Shown: positions 50,164 to 59,184, numbered from the stretch's first letter. The stretch is DNA of 60,112 nucleotides from an uncultured Prevotellaceae bacterium (GCA_937898675.1 CALEJB010000016.1:1-60112), one strand, 5' to 3'. Notes: generated from the letters alone by a model not told the origin. Translations and numbers: made by a program.

Positions 50164-50970
50164 ATGATCAAGAAATTGACACTCATACTGGTGCTGGCAG
50201 GCCTGCTGACAGGCTGCGGCGAGTACAATAAAGTCATGAAAAGCAGTGACTTGGAGTACAAGTACGCCTATGCCAAAAAGGCCTTCGAGCAGAAGCGCTA
50301 CGCCCAAGCCTACACCATCCTGGGCGAGCTGGTTCCCGTGTTCCGCGGCACCGACAAGGCCGAGGAGTCGCTCTACCTGCTGGCGCTGAGTTACTATGAG
50401 AACAAGGACTACATCAGTTCGGGCGGATACTTCAAGCAGTACTACCAGCGCTATCCGCGCGGCCAGTATGCCGAGTTGGCGCGCTTCTATGCCGGCTACG
50501 GCTTCTACCTCGACTCGCCCGACGCCCAGCTTGACCAGAGCGAGACCATCCGCGCCATGGAGGAGTTGCAGGCATTTCTCGACTACTTCCCCGCCAGCGA
50601 CAAGGCATCGATAGCCCAGGCGGCGGTGTTTGAACTGCAGGACAAGCTGGTGCTCAAGGAACTGCAAAACGCCACGCTCTACTACAACCTGGGCAACTAC
50701 ATGGGCAACAACTACGAGAGCGCCGTCATCACTGCGCAAAATGCCATCAAGTCCTACCCCTACAGCAAGTACAAGGAAGAGCTGGAGATGCTCGTGCTCA
50801 GGTCACGCTACCGCGAGGCCAGCGAGAGCGTTGAGGAGAAAAAGATGGACCGCTTTCGCACCGTCATCGACGAGTACTACGGCTTCATCAACGACTACCC
50901 CGACAGCAAGATGCGCAAAGAGGCCGACAACATCTTCAAGATTGCCAACAAAATTGTCAACGGCAACTAA
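50164..50970 (+). CDS. bamD: Outer-membrane protein assembly factor BamD
   Basis: 268 aa from MIKKLTLILVL (50164); the earlier in-frame Met lies in the promoter zone. Lipobox LLTGCGEY (Cys 19), then five TPR-like repeats (YAYAKKAFEQKRYAQAYTIL, SLYLLALSYYENKDYISS and so on). It is the essential lipoprotein of the BAM complex that inserts beta-barrels. It is followed at 53 bp by rpoZ, an arrangement common in Bacteroidetes. Confidence 0.92.
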   Translation: MIKKLTLILVLAGLLTGCGEYNKVMKSSDLEYKYAYAKKAFEQKRYAQAYTILGELVPVFRGTDKAEESLYLLALSYYENKDYISSGGYFKQYYQRYPRGQYAELARFYAGYGFYLDSPDAQLDQSETIRAMEELQAFLDYFPASDKASIAQAAVFELQDKLVLKELQNATLYYNLGNYMGNNYESAVITAQNAIKSYPYSKYKEELEMLVLRSRYREASESVEEKKMDRFRTVIDEYYGFINDYPDSKMRKEADNIFKIANKIVNGN

Positions 50971-51023
50971 AGGCAACAGATAAAACAAAACATTATACAC
51001 CACATTTTATAAAGGCATCAGAA

Positions 51024-51356
51024 ATGGATTACAAGAAAACCAACGCGCCGCTTACCACCACAGTGAATGACATCATCAAGATGGCAGAACCCACCGGTAA
51101 CATCTACGAGACCGTTTGCATCATCAGCAAGCGCGCCAACCAGATTGCCGCCGAGATGAAGTCTGACCTTCAGAAGAAACTCGAGGAGTTCTCCACCCAG
51201 AACGACAACCTCGAGGAAATCAACGAGAACCGCGAGCAGATCGAGATCTCGAAGTACTACGAGAAGCTCCCTAAGCCCACCCTCATCGCCACGCAGGAGT
51301 ACCTTGAGGACAAGCTCGCCTACCGCAACATCGCCAAGGAGAAGGAGGAATTCTAA
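51024..51356 (+). CDS. rpoZ: RNA polymerase omega subunit, Bacteroidetes type
   Basis: 110 aa. The GNIYETVCIISKRANQIAAEM segment is the omega/Rpb6 core that clasps the beta' subunit. The rest is a charged helical extension (LQKKLEEFSTQND...YEKLPKPTLIATQEYLEDKLAYRN) found in this phylum. It helps assemble RNA polymerase and is the ppGpp-site partner in other bacteria. Confidence 0.9.
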   Translation: MDYKKTNAPLTTTVNDIIKMAEPTGNIYETVCIISKRANQIAAEMKSDLQKKLEEFSTQNDNLEEINENREQIEISKYYEKLPKPTLIATQEYLEDKLAYRNIAKEKEEF

Positions 51357-51502
51357 AGAATTTCCCGAACACGATACCGCCACCGGGGAGGAACCGCCGC
51401 GACGCCACAGCGACGATTCTCCCCGATGCTATTTTTCACCGCAACAGCACCCGGCCCACATTAAAATAAGGCAGCCATGCGCCCAGTTCAAAAAAAAGGT
51501 TG

Positions 51503-51510
51503 TAACTTTG
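51503..51510 (+). promoter_or_regulatory. -7 box of tpiA
   Basis: TAACTTTG, 58 bp before the ATG at 51569. The 212-bp gap 51357-51568 holds nothing else clear. Confidence 0.6.
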
Positions 51511-51568
51511 TAGCACAAAACAAACAACGTTTACTCAAAACATCAACCTAAACAACAACATCAGACAA

Positions 51569-52327
51569 ATGAGAAAGCAGATTGTTGCGGGCAACTGGAA
51601 GATGAACACCACAGTTGCCGAGGGCGTGGAACTCGCCAAGCAAGTGAATGCAGCCGTCGGCGCTGCCCAGGGTCTCAAGTGCGACGTCATCGTCGGCGTG
51701 CCCTTCACCCACCTCACCGCCGTCAAGCAAGTCATCGACACCGACAAGGTGGGCCTGGCCGCCCAAAACTGCGCCGACCACACCAGCGGCGCCTACACCG
51801 GCGAAGTGTCGGCAGCCATGGTGGCATCGACCGGAGCCAACTACGTCATCCTGGGCCACAGCGAGCGCCGCGGCTACTACAACGAGACCGCCCAGGTGCT
51901 CAAGGAGAAGGTTGACCTCGCCCTGGCCAACGGGCTGAAGGTCATCTTCTGCTGCGGCGAGAGCCTGGAGCAACGCGAGAACGGCACCTTCAAGGAAGTC
52001 ATCGGCGCCGAAATACGCGACTCCCTGTTCCACCTCAGCGCCGAGCAGTTTGCCCAGGTAGTCATCGCCTATGAGCCCATCTGGGCCATCGGCACCGGCA
52101 AGACCGCTACCAGCGACCAGGCGCAGGAAATCCATGCGTTCATCCGCAGCCTGCTGGCCGACAAATTCGGCGCCCAGGCAGCCGACGACACCACCATCCT
52201 GTACGGCGGCAGCTGCAAGCCCGGCAACGCTCCCGAGCTCTTCGCCAAGCCCGACATCGACGGCGGCCTCATTGGTGGCGCGTCGCTCAAGGCAGGCGAC
52301 TTCATGGGCATCGTCACCGCCTTCTAA
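51569..52327 (+). CDS. tpiA: Triosephosphate isomerase
   Basis: 252 aa. All key residues visible: N9 and K11 in GNWKMN, H97 in LGHSERR, E169 in AYEPIWAIGTG (loop 6), and the phosphate-binding YGGSCKP and IGGASL loops. It interconverts dihydroxyacetone phosphate and glyceraldehyde-3-phosphate in glycolysis. Monocistronic. Confidence 0.97.
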   Translation: MRKQIVAGNWKMNTTVAEGVELAKQVNAAVGAAQGLKCDVIVGVPFTHLTAVKQVIDTDKVGLAAQNCADHTSGAYTGEVSAAMVASTGANYVILGHSERRGYYNETAQVLKEKVDLALANGLKVIFCCGESLEQRENGTFKEVIGAEIRDSLFHLSAEQFAQVVIAYEPIWAIGTGKTATSDQAQEIHAFIRSLLADKFGAQAADDTTILYGGSCKPGNAPELFAKPDIDGGLIGGASLKAGDFMGIVTAF

Positions 52328-52375
52328 ACCGCATCAACCGCCCCGACAAGCCAACAACCGGGCATTACCGGTCAA

Positions 52376-52461
52376 CCCTGCAGGGCTGATGCCGATTTCA
52401 CGGACTCGCAAATTGCCGCAACAATTGTGAAGTTGCTGAAATTGGCACCGGCCCTGCAGGG
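52376..52461. repeat. Long imperfect inverted repeat between tpiA and the SPOR gene
   Basis: Arms 52376-52400 and 52437-52461: CCCTGCAGGGC, then TGCC and ATTTCA blocks, mirrored as TGAAAT, GGCA and GCCCTGCAGGG. Each arm end is itself the palindrome CCCTGCAGGG. This is REP/MITE-like in form, or an unusually long terminator. A related CCCTGCGGG hairpin lies at 47265. Confidence 0.6.
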
Positions 52462-52523
52462 CAACTTTGACGCGCAAATGCAACATTTTGACAATTATGG
52501 GCGCCCACTTCTGATTTTTTCAC

Positions 52524-52531
52524 TACCTTTG
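52524..52531 (+). promoter_or_regulatory. -7 box of the SPOR-folE operon
   Basis: TACCTTTG, 32 bp before the ATG at 52564. Confidence 0.6.
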
Positions 52532-52563
52532 CAGCCAGTTTATTAAAGGAAACATCAACCCGC

Positions 52564-53232
52564 ATGCTCAAACAAATACACATCCGCCTTGCGTGCATCT
52601 GCCTCGTTGCCCTCATCTCACTGGCAGCCAGCGCACAACGCCAGCTCATCACCGACCGCCTGGCCAGCGACGGCCAGGTCACAGTTGACGCCCCCAGGGA
52701 ACTTGTCACCCGCACCAACAGCGCCGTCGGCGGCAAATCCCAGCACCAACAGGCCTCCAAGGACAAAGGCAACAAGAAAGTCGACCCCAAGAACGACGAC
52801 GAGAAATTCAACGACCTTGACGAGCTGAACTCCAAGGACGAGGAAAAGAAGAAAGAAGAGGAGAAGAAAAAGGAGGAGGAGAAGAAAAAGAAAAAAGACG
52901 AGCCCGCCATCAAGAAGCCCAAGCGCAGCCACACTTCACAGCAGACCATCGAGGCGCGCAGCGTCGGCTACCGCATCCAGGCCTACACCGACAACAACAG
53001 CAGCACCGGCAAGGCCAACACGCAGAAGCGCGCCCGCGAAATCGCCATGAAGTTCCCCCAGTACAGGTCATACATATCCTACAAGGCCCCGTCATGGAGA
53101 CTCCGCATCGGCGACTTCAAGTCACAGGCCGAAGCGCAGGCCGCACTGCGGCGCATCAGGAGCGTCTATCCCCAGTTCGCCCGCGGAATGGTAATCGTCA
53201 AGGACCGCATTAATGTTTGGAGCAATGATTAA
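52564..53232 (+). CDS. Exported SPOR-domain protein with Lys/Glu-rich linker
   Basis: 222 aa. Signal peptide (to ~SAQRQ at residue 25), a low-complexity region (~75-120) with runs of K and E (KKKEEEKKKEEEKK) likely a single charged helix, and a C-terminal SPOR domain (~135-222; GYRIQAYTDNNSSTGKANTQ, SWRLRIGDFKSQAEA). SPOR domains bind denuded peptidoglycan at division sites. Its stop overlaps folE by 8 bp. Confidence 0.88.
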   Translation: MLKQIHIRLACICLVALISLAASAQRQLITDRLASDGQVTVDAPRELVTRTNSAVGGKSQHQQASKDKGNKKVDPKNDDEKFNDLDELNSKDEEKKKEEEKKKEEEKKKKKDEPAIKKPKRSHTSQQTIEARSVGYRIQAYTDNNSSTGKANTQKRAREIAMKFPQYRSYISYKAPSWRLRIGDFKSQAEAQAALRRIRSVYPQFARGMVIVKDRINVWSND

Positions 53233-53818
53233 AATGTTATTCAGCGACGAGGACCTGCGCCTCGCCGAAAAAATAGCGGAGCACTACCGCGCCATACTTG
53301 AACTCATCGGTGAAGACCCCATGCGCGAGGGCCTGGCCAAGACCCCCATGCGCGCCGCCAAAGCGCTCATCGAGAACACCCGCGGCTACCACGAGGACGC
53401 CGACAACATCATCCACAGCGCCATCTTTGAGCACGAGGGAAGCGAGATTGTCATCGTCAAGGACATCGAGTTCTACTCCCTGTGCGAGCACCACATCCTG
53501 CCCTTCTTCGGCAAGGTGTCCATCGGCTACATCCCCGACGGAGGCATCGTGGGCCTGAGCAAGCTCGCGCGCATCGTCGACACCTTCTCGCGCCGGCTGC
53601 AGGTGCAGGAGCGCATGACGCACGACATCTGCATGCTGCTGTCGCGCGTGCTGCCCAACCGCGGCGTCATCGTCTATGCCGAGGCACAGCACATGTGCAT
53701 GAAAATGCGCGGCGTCGAGAAACAAGACTCCACCACCATCACCTTTGAGTATAGTGGTGAGTTCGAGGACATTCACCGCCAGAACGAGTTCTTCACGCTC
53801 CTTGGCGTGAAAAAATAA
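53225..53818 (+). CDS. folE: GTP cyclohydrolase I
   Basis: 197 aa from MIKMLFSDED (53225). Zinc site Cys and His in SLCEHHILPFFGKVSIGYIP plus Cys in AEAQHMCMKMRG; TKTPxR-like AKTPMRAAKAL; and GLSKLARIVDTFSRRLQVQERMT. It makes 7,8-dihydroneopterin triphosphate from GTP, the first step of folate synthesis. Translationally coupled to the SPOR gene. Confidence 0.95.
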   Translation: MIKMLFSDEDLRLAEKIAEHYRAILELIGEDPMREGLAKTPMRAAKALIENTRGYHEDADNIIHSAIFEHEGSEIVIVKDIEFYSLCEHHILPFFGKVSIGYIPDGGIVGLSKLARIVDTFSRRLQVQERMTHDICMLLSRVLPNRGVIVYAEAQHMCMKMRGVEKQDSTTITFEYSGEFEDIHRQNEFFTLLGVKK

Positions 53819-53852
53819 TCACCGCAAAGCGTCATTTTTTCGGCAAAAAATT

Positions 53853-53882
53853 TTGCCAGTTCAAAATCTTGATATATCTTTG
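53853..53882 (+). promoter_or_regulatory. Promoter of the tRNA-Gly/tRNA-Leu genes
   Basis: TTG (53853-53855), 19-bp spacer, TATCTTTG (53875-53882). Confidence 0.7.
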
Positions 53883-53929
53883 CACCGCTATTCACGAAAG
53901 GAGTTATCCAAAAGTGAAGAAACGCGACT

Positions 53930-54002
53930 GCGAAAGTAGCTCAGTTGGTAGAGCGCGACCTTGCCAAGGTCGAGGTCGCGGGTCCGAGTCCCGTCTTTCG
54001 CT
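53930..54002 (+). tRNA. tRNA-Gly (anticodon GCC)
   Basis: Acceptor GCGAAAG/CTTTCGC, D-arm GCTC...GAGC, anticodon stem CGACC/GGTCG with loop TTGCCAA, T-arm GCGGG TCCGAGT CCCGT. Discriminator T; CCA not encoded. Confidence 0.95.
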
Positions 54003-54013
54003 CTCACTACGAT

Positions 54014-54097
54014 GTCCAGGTGGCGGAATTGGTAGACGCGCTACTTTGAGGGGGTAGTGCCCGATTGGGCGTGTGAGTTCGACTCTCATCTTGGACA
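54014..54097 (+). tRNA. tRNA-Leu (anticodon GAG)
   Basis: Acceptor GTCCAGG/CTTGGAC, D-arm with GGCGGAATTGGTAGACGC, anticodon loop TTGAGGG (GAG), long variable arm TGCCCGATTGGGCG, T-arm GTGAG TTCGACT CTCAT (one mismatch tolerated at the end). Discriminator A; CCA not encoded. It shares a transcript with tRNA-Gly. Confidence 0.95.
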
Positions 54098-54107
54098 CGA
54101 CGAACAG

Positions 54108-54145
54108 GTGGTAACAAGTTAATACACAACTTGTTACCACTTTTC
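54108..54145 (+). terminator. Terminator of the tRNA operon
   Basis: GTGGTAACAAGTT (54108-54120) pairs perfectly with 54128-54140, followed by TTTTCTTTTT. Confidence 0.88.
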
Positions 54146-54517
54146 TTTTTCAAAAATCCCCATATCATCACACAAAACATGGACATGCCCCCATTGATGA
54201 GACGAGCATTGCAGATCTTGATGGGAACAACGTGATTGCCGCCGGGTGAAGTCGCCCAGCGACATGAGGCTATTGCGGAGCAGCTCAATCCAGCCAGCAC
54301 AGCCGGCTGTTTGATGTGCGGAACGTATAGCAGCCGAGTACAACCCCGTGACCAGAGCAAGTGAATTTCCCATGCAACGATGGAATGGTAGAGCTCTTAT
54401 CAAGTGTATGTTGTCTCGGGGGATTGGTGTTTGTCCCATTGACAAAAAATGTGGAGAGCCTTGATCGCGCCCCACACCATTGTACTCATATCGTTAGTTT
54501 TTCGGTTAATCGTGGTC
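54146..54517. other. Gene-poor stretch between tRNA-Leu and the TonB receptor
   Basis: About 370 bp without a convincing gene. Both strands have short open frames broken by stops and composition between that of coding DNA and spacer. It may be a decayed gene next to a tRNA insertion site, but I recognise no family. Confidence 0.3.
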
Positions 54518-56878
54518 TCATTCACCCAGCCTGATGACACTGCGGTCCTCTTCCTGCTTCTTCTGACCTCCTGCGGGCTTGAAGGAGTGGAAATTCCAAC
54601 TGATGCCGAGCCACAGCATGCGGCTGCGATTCTTGCTATTGTTTACGAGCGTATAGACTGGATTGTCTGACGAGATGTCCCATCGACGCGTGTTGAACAC
54701 ATCGGTCAGCAGAGCCGAGAGCGTCAGCGACTTTTTAAGCAGCTGCTGTTTCACACCCAGATTGCAGTAGTGAACGGTCTTGGTGGTGAACTGCGGGAAG
54801 TATTGGGGTGAAGTGACGAAATACTGGGCCTGGATGGTCATCCCCTTAAGCGGCATGATGTTCAGCGTCGCACTGCTGTTGCTGGTCCAGCCGTGATTGC
54901 TGAAGGTGACGCCCTGGCTGGTGCCGCGCGCCCTGGTGTAGAATATGTTGGTGCCCAAGTCCACACCCAGCCATTGCAGGGCGTTCCATCTGACATTCTG
55001 TTCATAACCCGTATTCAGGTACTGGTCGCCGTTAATGTAGGTTGTCACAAGGATATCCCGGTCAAGGTAGGCGATCTGGCTGATGTAGTCCTGCGTATAA
55101 TTGAAGTAGGCGGTGCCGTTCAACTTCACGGCCCGTCCAGCATAGGAGTAGCCGAGGTCAATTTTGTTGGCCTTCTCGGGTTTCAGACGGACGTTGCCTG
55201 TCTCATAGGTCTGGTTGTCGATGAGATTGACATAGGGGTTGAGCTGCGGATAGGTCGGACGCGATATGCGGCGCGACAAACCGAATGAAAACTGCAGCGG
55301 CTGGCTTACGCGATAGCTCAACACGACATTGGGCGACAGGAAATAGCAGTTGCTGCTCTCGTCTAGGCGGTCTTTATCGTTCTGCAATGACACATGGCTG
55401 TATTCAAAGCGCAGTCCAGCCTTATAGGTGATTTTATCGCTCCACTTCGACGAATACATGACGTAGGCGGCAGGGATGAATTCACGGTGGCGCAGGTCGT
55501 TGCTCAGTGGAATCGACAACTGCCAGTCGCCAGTCGCCTCGTCATACGCGTACATCTTGTGGTCAATGTTGTTGTGGCGATAGGTCATCTTCACTCCAGT
55601 CTCCAGCTTGCCCTTGCCCAGCTGTGTCATGTAGTCGAGTTGCCAAGCCGCAATTCGCGGATGACCGCCAGACCTGGAACGCTGCACCATCTGGCCCGCT
55701 TCATAGTAATAGGATGGGCGGTGGCCGTTGATGGCCGACAGCGATGCCACGGTGCTGATCTCGCGCTTTCCTGGCACGTAGATGTGCCTATAGGTAAGTG
55801 AGCCTTCTACCATTTCACGGTTGAAGGTGATGTCGGTCTCACGAGCCTTGTCGCTTGGCACACCGTCGGTGATGTAGTGGTTATGGAAGGTATGATAGTT
55901 GCTCATGCGAGGGAAGCCTGCCTTGACATCCAGCACGACAACATCTTTTTTCGTCGCTTTATAGTTGACGTTCAGGCCGATGTTGTGCCCCGTGGTCTTC
56001 TTTGAGGCATCAATGATTTGGTCGATGCTGTTGCCTGTCTGCAGGAACTGTCGGTGCAGCTCGCTCTCGATGCGGTCTTTCTCATATTTGCCGTTGTAGT
56101 TCAGGCGAACGCCCCATTTGCCCGCGTTATAACTCATGGCCAGGTTCCCGTTCATGAAGTTATTGAAGCCGTAGTTTGCCGAGGCCATCAGGGCGAAGGC
56201 ATCTTGCGTCTGTTTCTTGGAAACGATGTTGATGATGCCGCCTGTTCCCTCCGAGTCATATTTCACGTCGGGGCTGGTCACGATGTCAATACTCTGCACG
56301 TTGGCAGCGGGAATACCTCCCAACCCGTCAAGTGCAGTGGGGACGCCATCCACCAGGATGAGCACGTTGCTGTTGCCGCGTATGGAGACTTGACCTGCTC
56401 CATCCACCGAGACTGCCGATGAGCCGCGGAGCATGTCGAGCACCGATCCCGTTGCTGCGCTCATCGATGCGGCAGCATTGATGCTGGTCTTTTCCAGAGT
56501 CACCGACTTGTCGGCAGAACGTCCTGTCACCACAACACCATCCAGTAGCGTGGCTCGTTCCGTCATCACGATTTGTCCGAGGTCGCGTGACTTGCCGTCG
56601 GATAAAATGAGGTCCTTCAGAACGTCCTCATGGCCTATCGAAGTGATCTTGAGTTGATAACTGCCCTTGAAAGTGCCTTTCATGACAAAGAGGCCCGTCG
56701 TGTCGGTCAATGTACCAGCCGCGGCCTTTCCGTTCTGAATCATCGCCACCGAAGCATACATCACGGGCGTGCCGTCTTCCTCAACGACAATTCCCCTGAT
56801 TCCAGTTGCATTCTGCTGTGCCATTAAGGCTAAACTGGCCAATGCCAAGAATGATATGAGAAAAAAGCGTTTTATCAT
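54518..56878 (-). CDS. TonB-dependent receptor of the outer-membrane beta-barrel (OMP_b-brl_3) type
   Basis: 786 aa from MIKRFFLISFL (56878), giving a good signal peptide; the longer frame has no features. Carboxypeptidase-like domain (~25-110, GIRGIVVEEDGTPVMYASV), plug (~115-225, VLDMLRGSSAVSVDGAGQVSIRG... NVLILVDGVP), then a large barrel ending without the usual aromatic terminal residue. The plug type (SSAVSVDG, SPDVKYDSEGTGG) is that of receptors often tied to peptide or metal uptake; substrate unknown. 17 bp downstream of the FKBP gene. Slightly lower GC than the core. Confidence 0.88.
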   Translation of the reverse strand: MIKRFFLISFLALASLALMAQQNATGIRGIVVEEDGTPVMYASVAMIQNGKAAAGTLTDTTGLFVMKGTFKGSYQLKITSIGHEDVLKDLILSDGKSRDLGQIVMTERATLLDGVVVTGRSADKSVTLEKTSINAAASMSAATGSVLDMLRGSSAVSVDGAGQVSIRGNSNVLILVDGVPTALDGLGGIPAANVQSIDIVTSPDVKYDSEGTGGIINIVSKKQTQDAFALMASANYGFNNFMNGNLAMSYNAGKWGVRLNYNGKYEKDRIESELHRQFLQTGNSIDQIIDASKKTTGHNIGLNVNYKATKKDVVVLDVKAGFPRMSNYHTFHNHYITDGVPSDKARETDITFNREMVEGSLTYRHIYVPGKREISTVASLSAINGHRPSYYYEAGQMVQRSRSGGHPRIAAWQLDYMTQLGKGKLETGVKMTYRHNNIDHKMYAYDEATGDWQLSIPLSNDLRHREFIPAAYVMYSSKWSDKITYKAGLRFEYSHVSLQNDKDRLDESSNCYFLSPNVVLSYRVSQPLQFSFGLSRRISRPTYPQLNPYVNLIDNQTYETGNVRLKPEKANKIDLGYSYAGRAVKLNGTAYFNYTQDYISQIAYLDRDILVTTYINGDQYLNTGYEQNVRWNALQWLGVDLGTNIFYTRARGTSQGVTFSNHGWTSNSSATLNIMPLKGMTIQAQYFVTSPQYFPQFTTKTVHYCNLGVKQQLLKKSLTLSALLTDVFNTRRWDISSDNPVYTLVNNSKNRSRMLWLGISWNFHSFKPAGGQKKQEEDRSVIRLGE

Positions 56879-56895
56879 GCTGTGTCCGATACTTA

Positions 56896-57303
56896 TTAAT
56901 TGATGGCGAGCAGTTCGATGTCGAAGATGAGGGTGGAGCCGCCGGGGATACCTGGCTGGGAGAATTTGCCGTAGCCCATTTCGGCGGGGATGTAGATCTC
57001 CCATCGGTCGCCGATGTGCATCTGTTGCATGGCGATGATCCAGCCCTCGATGAGGTCACGCAGCCGGCATGCCAGGGGCACATCACCACGGCTGCTGTCG
57101 AATGTCGCCCCATCGATGGTCTTACCCGTGTAATGTGCGGTGATCACGCTGCTGGGCGTGGGCGTTGCACCCGAGTGGTCGCCCTCGGCCAGCACCTTGT
57201 AATAAACACCCTTAGGAAGCGACTTCACACCGTTTTCCTGAGATTTCGCCACCAACCAATCCCTGTTGGCCTGCACGTATAGTTGATTCTTGTTCTTCTT
57301 CAT
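56896..57303 (-). CDS. FKBP-type peptidyl-prolyl isomerase
   Basis: 135 aa without a signal peptide. VITAHYTGKTIDGATFDSSRG, LIEGWIIAMQQMHIGDRWEIYIPAEMGYG and PGGSTLIFDIELL are the FKBP core. It speeds Xaa-Pro isomerisation in folding, probably in the cytoplasm. Gene order places it between hipA and the TonB receptor, all leftward. Confidence 0.93.
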   Translation of the reverse strand: MKKNKNQLYVQANRDWLVAKSQENGVKSLPKGVYYKVLAEGDHSGATPTPSSVITAHYTGKTIDGATFDSSRGDVPLACRLRDLIEGWIIAMQQMHIGDRWEIYIPAEMGYGKFSQPGIPGGSTLIFDIELLAIN

Positions 57304-57386
57304 ATCAATTGCAGTATTTATTACTTATCGGATTCGATGATTTATGCGGGTAATTCTCCTCCAACCAATCGAATCGTTGTATTTAT

Positions 57387-58643
57387 CTATCTCTGGTTTT
57401 TGCGATATACCTGTTCAAAAATCTCCATTTCACGTTTGGCAGCACCTAGTCGTGTGGCGATTGCCTTCCATTGGCTAACCACTGCTTTCACTTCATCGAT
57501 GATGCGTTTGGCCTCATCCTTACTAATCATATATTCCTCTGAAGACTCAAGCAGCACATCAAGATCGGCATAATTGGTAGTCGAATTGATGAGCAGTGCC
57601 TGGTATTCATTCAGTGTCGGGTTCATATCATAGGCAGGTGACAGCGTCCAACCACGAGGAGTGAGCAAGAAGCCATGATTGCGGAAATGGTCGTCACTGT
57701 TGCCAATGGCGATATTAAACGCCACTCTTCGATATAGCTGACGCAGGTTGTTGTTCACGTCACAACAATTAAGCAAGATGAAGTCCACAATGTCGAGGTA
57801 TCCGTTGCCGGACTTTGCATCGCAGCCATCAGTCAGGCCCAAAAGTGTCAAGGCCGAGGCAAAATGTTTTCGGCGTTTACTTTGAAGCCTGTCAAATCGT
57901 TTTGACAAGAGGGTATGGTACTTCTGGCCCGTTTGAACCGTACTCGTGCTAGCGGCGTTTACTCCAGCTGCTTTTGCCAAGAGATGGCTGTGATGTTCCC
58001 ACAGGGCCACATCATAATCATCGCTTCTCGAAGGAAATTTAGCGACGTAAAGGTTTCCTTCACTGTCGATTACGCTGGCTTTAGGACGTGCACCGCCAAG
58101 CGAAGTACCTGGATGAACCAGCTGCTGGAGCCAACGCATTTCGGGCAGTTGGTTTTGTTCCTCACTTTTTTCAATCTCGATACTGGCCAGGGCCAATGAA
58201 TGGACATCGGCCAATGGCGGGATGCGCAGGCTTGTCTGAGTGTTAATGAAGTCTCCGTCGAGATCTTCCTTAAATCGAAGGCCGCCCATGCGAGAAAAAT
58301 CATCGATACCCATGAGATAGTCGAATGAGGACAGCTTGCGAATAGGGCGTTTTTCTTCCCTGGCAAGAATCTGTTCACGTCTATTGAGCAGCAAGCGCCC
58401 CCAACGATCGGGCAAAGCATCACTGAAACAGCCGAAGATGTCCCGGTCTGGTTGAATGTACTGCGGGCCGGGATAGTTGTTGATATCGGCGCTCAGAAAT
58501 AGGTTGCCAAATTTGTTCAGCCACTCATTGTCGAACTTGAAAGAGTAAGAGTCAGAGCCACGTAGCGATTCGTAGCCAAGTTCACCTACCAGCATGGGCT
58601 CATCCAGCCAGTCAAAATCCGCAAAGACAAATAGCGTTCTCAT
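57387..58643 (-). CDS. hipA: HipA-like Ser/Thr kinase toxin
   Basis: 418 aa. HipA N-terminal domain (LVGELGYESLRGSDSYSFKF, FSDALPDRWGRLLL), glycine-rich TSLGGARPKASV (180-190), catalytic AIGNSDDHFRNHGF (NSDDH at 315-319) and the DFG-like SPAYDMNP (Asp339) are all intact. HipA of E. coli phosphorylates GltX and induces persistence. The upstream Xre gene overlaps by 4 bp, forming a two-gene toxin-antitoxin unit. Confidence 0.92.
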   Translation of the reverse strand: MRTLFVFADFDWLDEPMLVGELGYESLRGSDSYSFKFDNEWLNKFGNLFLSADINNYPGPQYIQPDRDIFGCFSDALPDRWGRLLLNRREQILAREEKRPIRKLSSFDYLMGIDDFSRMGGLRFKEDLDGDFINTQTSLRIPPLADVHSLALASIEIEKSEEQNQLPEMRWLQQLVHPGTSLGGARPKASVIDSEGNLYVAKFPSRSDDYDVALWEHHSHLLAKAAGVNAASTSTVQTGQKYHTLLSKRFDRLQSKRRKHFASALTLLGLTDGCDAKSGNGYLDIVDFILLNCCDVNNNLRQLYRRVAFNIAIGNSDDHFRNHGFLLTPRGWTLSPAYDMNPTLNEYQALLINSTTNYADLDVLLESSEEYMISKDEAKRIIDEVKAVVSQWKAIATRLGAAKREMEIFEQVYRKNQR

Positions 58644-58969
58644 GGCTTATGACTTTTTTTTGATGCACGTTCACGACGTTTTAGGGCAAGATCCTGTAAG
58701 GCATGGCCCATCTCATCCTTTTGCGCCAACAACAGGATGTCATCATCAAGTTGCAAAGCGTAGAGTACCCTCAGATAGATTCCGATGGCCACCGTGGGGC
58801 TGCCTTTCTCAATCCGCGCAATCGTCACAAGAGAACACGTTGCACGCTCGGCTACTTGCGCAATACTTAGGTTGCGACGCAGCCGTGCGAGCTTGATTTG
58901 TTCACCCACAGTCTGCATCTTCTGCTCCAGTTTTCTGGGCAACTTTGTGCCCATTGTAGTCTTACTCAT
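58640..58969 (-). CDS. Xre-family HTH antitoxin (HipB-like)
   Basis: 109 aa. HTH at ~19-75: GEQIKLARLRRNLSIAQVAE, then ATCSLVTIARIEKGSPTVAIG. A basic C-terminal tail (ALKRRERASKKSHKP) follows. It neutralises HipA and represses the operon; the stop overlaps the hipA start by 4 bp. Confidence 0.9.
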   Translation of the reverse strand: MSKTTMGTKLPRKLEQKMQTVGEQIKLARLRRNLSIAQVAERATCSLVTIARIEKGSPTVAIGIYLRVLYALQLDDDILLLAQKDEMGHALQDLALKRRERASKKSHKP

Positions 58970-58996
58970 AATGATGACAACATTTAATTACAGGTG

Positions 58997-59004
58997 CAAA
59001 GATA
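58997..59004 (-). promoter_or_regulatory. -7 box of the hipBA-like operon
   Basis: Minus-strand TATCTTTG, 27 bp upstream of the Xre gene start. Confidence 0.5.
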
Positions 59005-59129
59005 ATACTTTTTCTATATTTTATGATATATTGAGTAATAAATCATTTTCTAATCAAGAGAGAGAATGTGAGCTATAACTCGATATCTTTTGGACTTACA
59101 GCTCATCTGCGGGTAGTGCCAATCGTTCA

Positions 59130-59184
59130 TTTTCGCTTACTCCAATAAGCGAAAACTGGCCAAAATCGCTTAACGCGATAAGCG
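59130..59184. promoter_or_regulatory. Twin palindromes CGCTTA-N6-TAAGCG
   Basis: Two dyads with the same half-sites and the same 6-bp spacer: 59130-59155 (extended to TTTTCGCTTA/TAAGCGAAAA) and 59167-59184. Centres are 33 bp apart, about three helical turns, as expected for cooperative dimer binding. They lie ~130-180 bp upstream of the hipBA-like promoter. The 520-bp gap 58970-59489 also holds a possible gene remnant. Confidence 0.55.

Noticed and set aside
54146..54517. A decayed transposase next to tRNA-Leu
   Set aside because: I translated both strands and could not find any transposase motif or terminal repeats; only a gene-poor stretch can be claimed.
58717..58732. A further copy of TTTTGCGCCA-like sequence inside the Xre gene
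   Set aside because: It is inside coding sequence and shows that this short string recurs by chance, weakening the boundary-repeat idea for the cassette.
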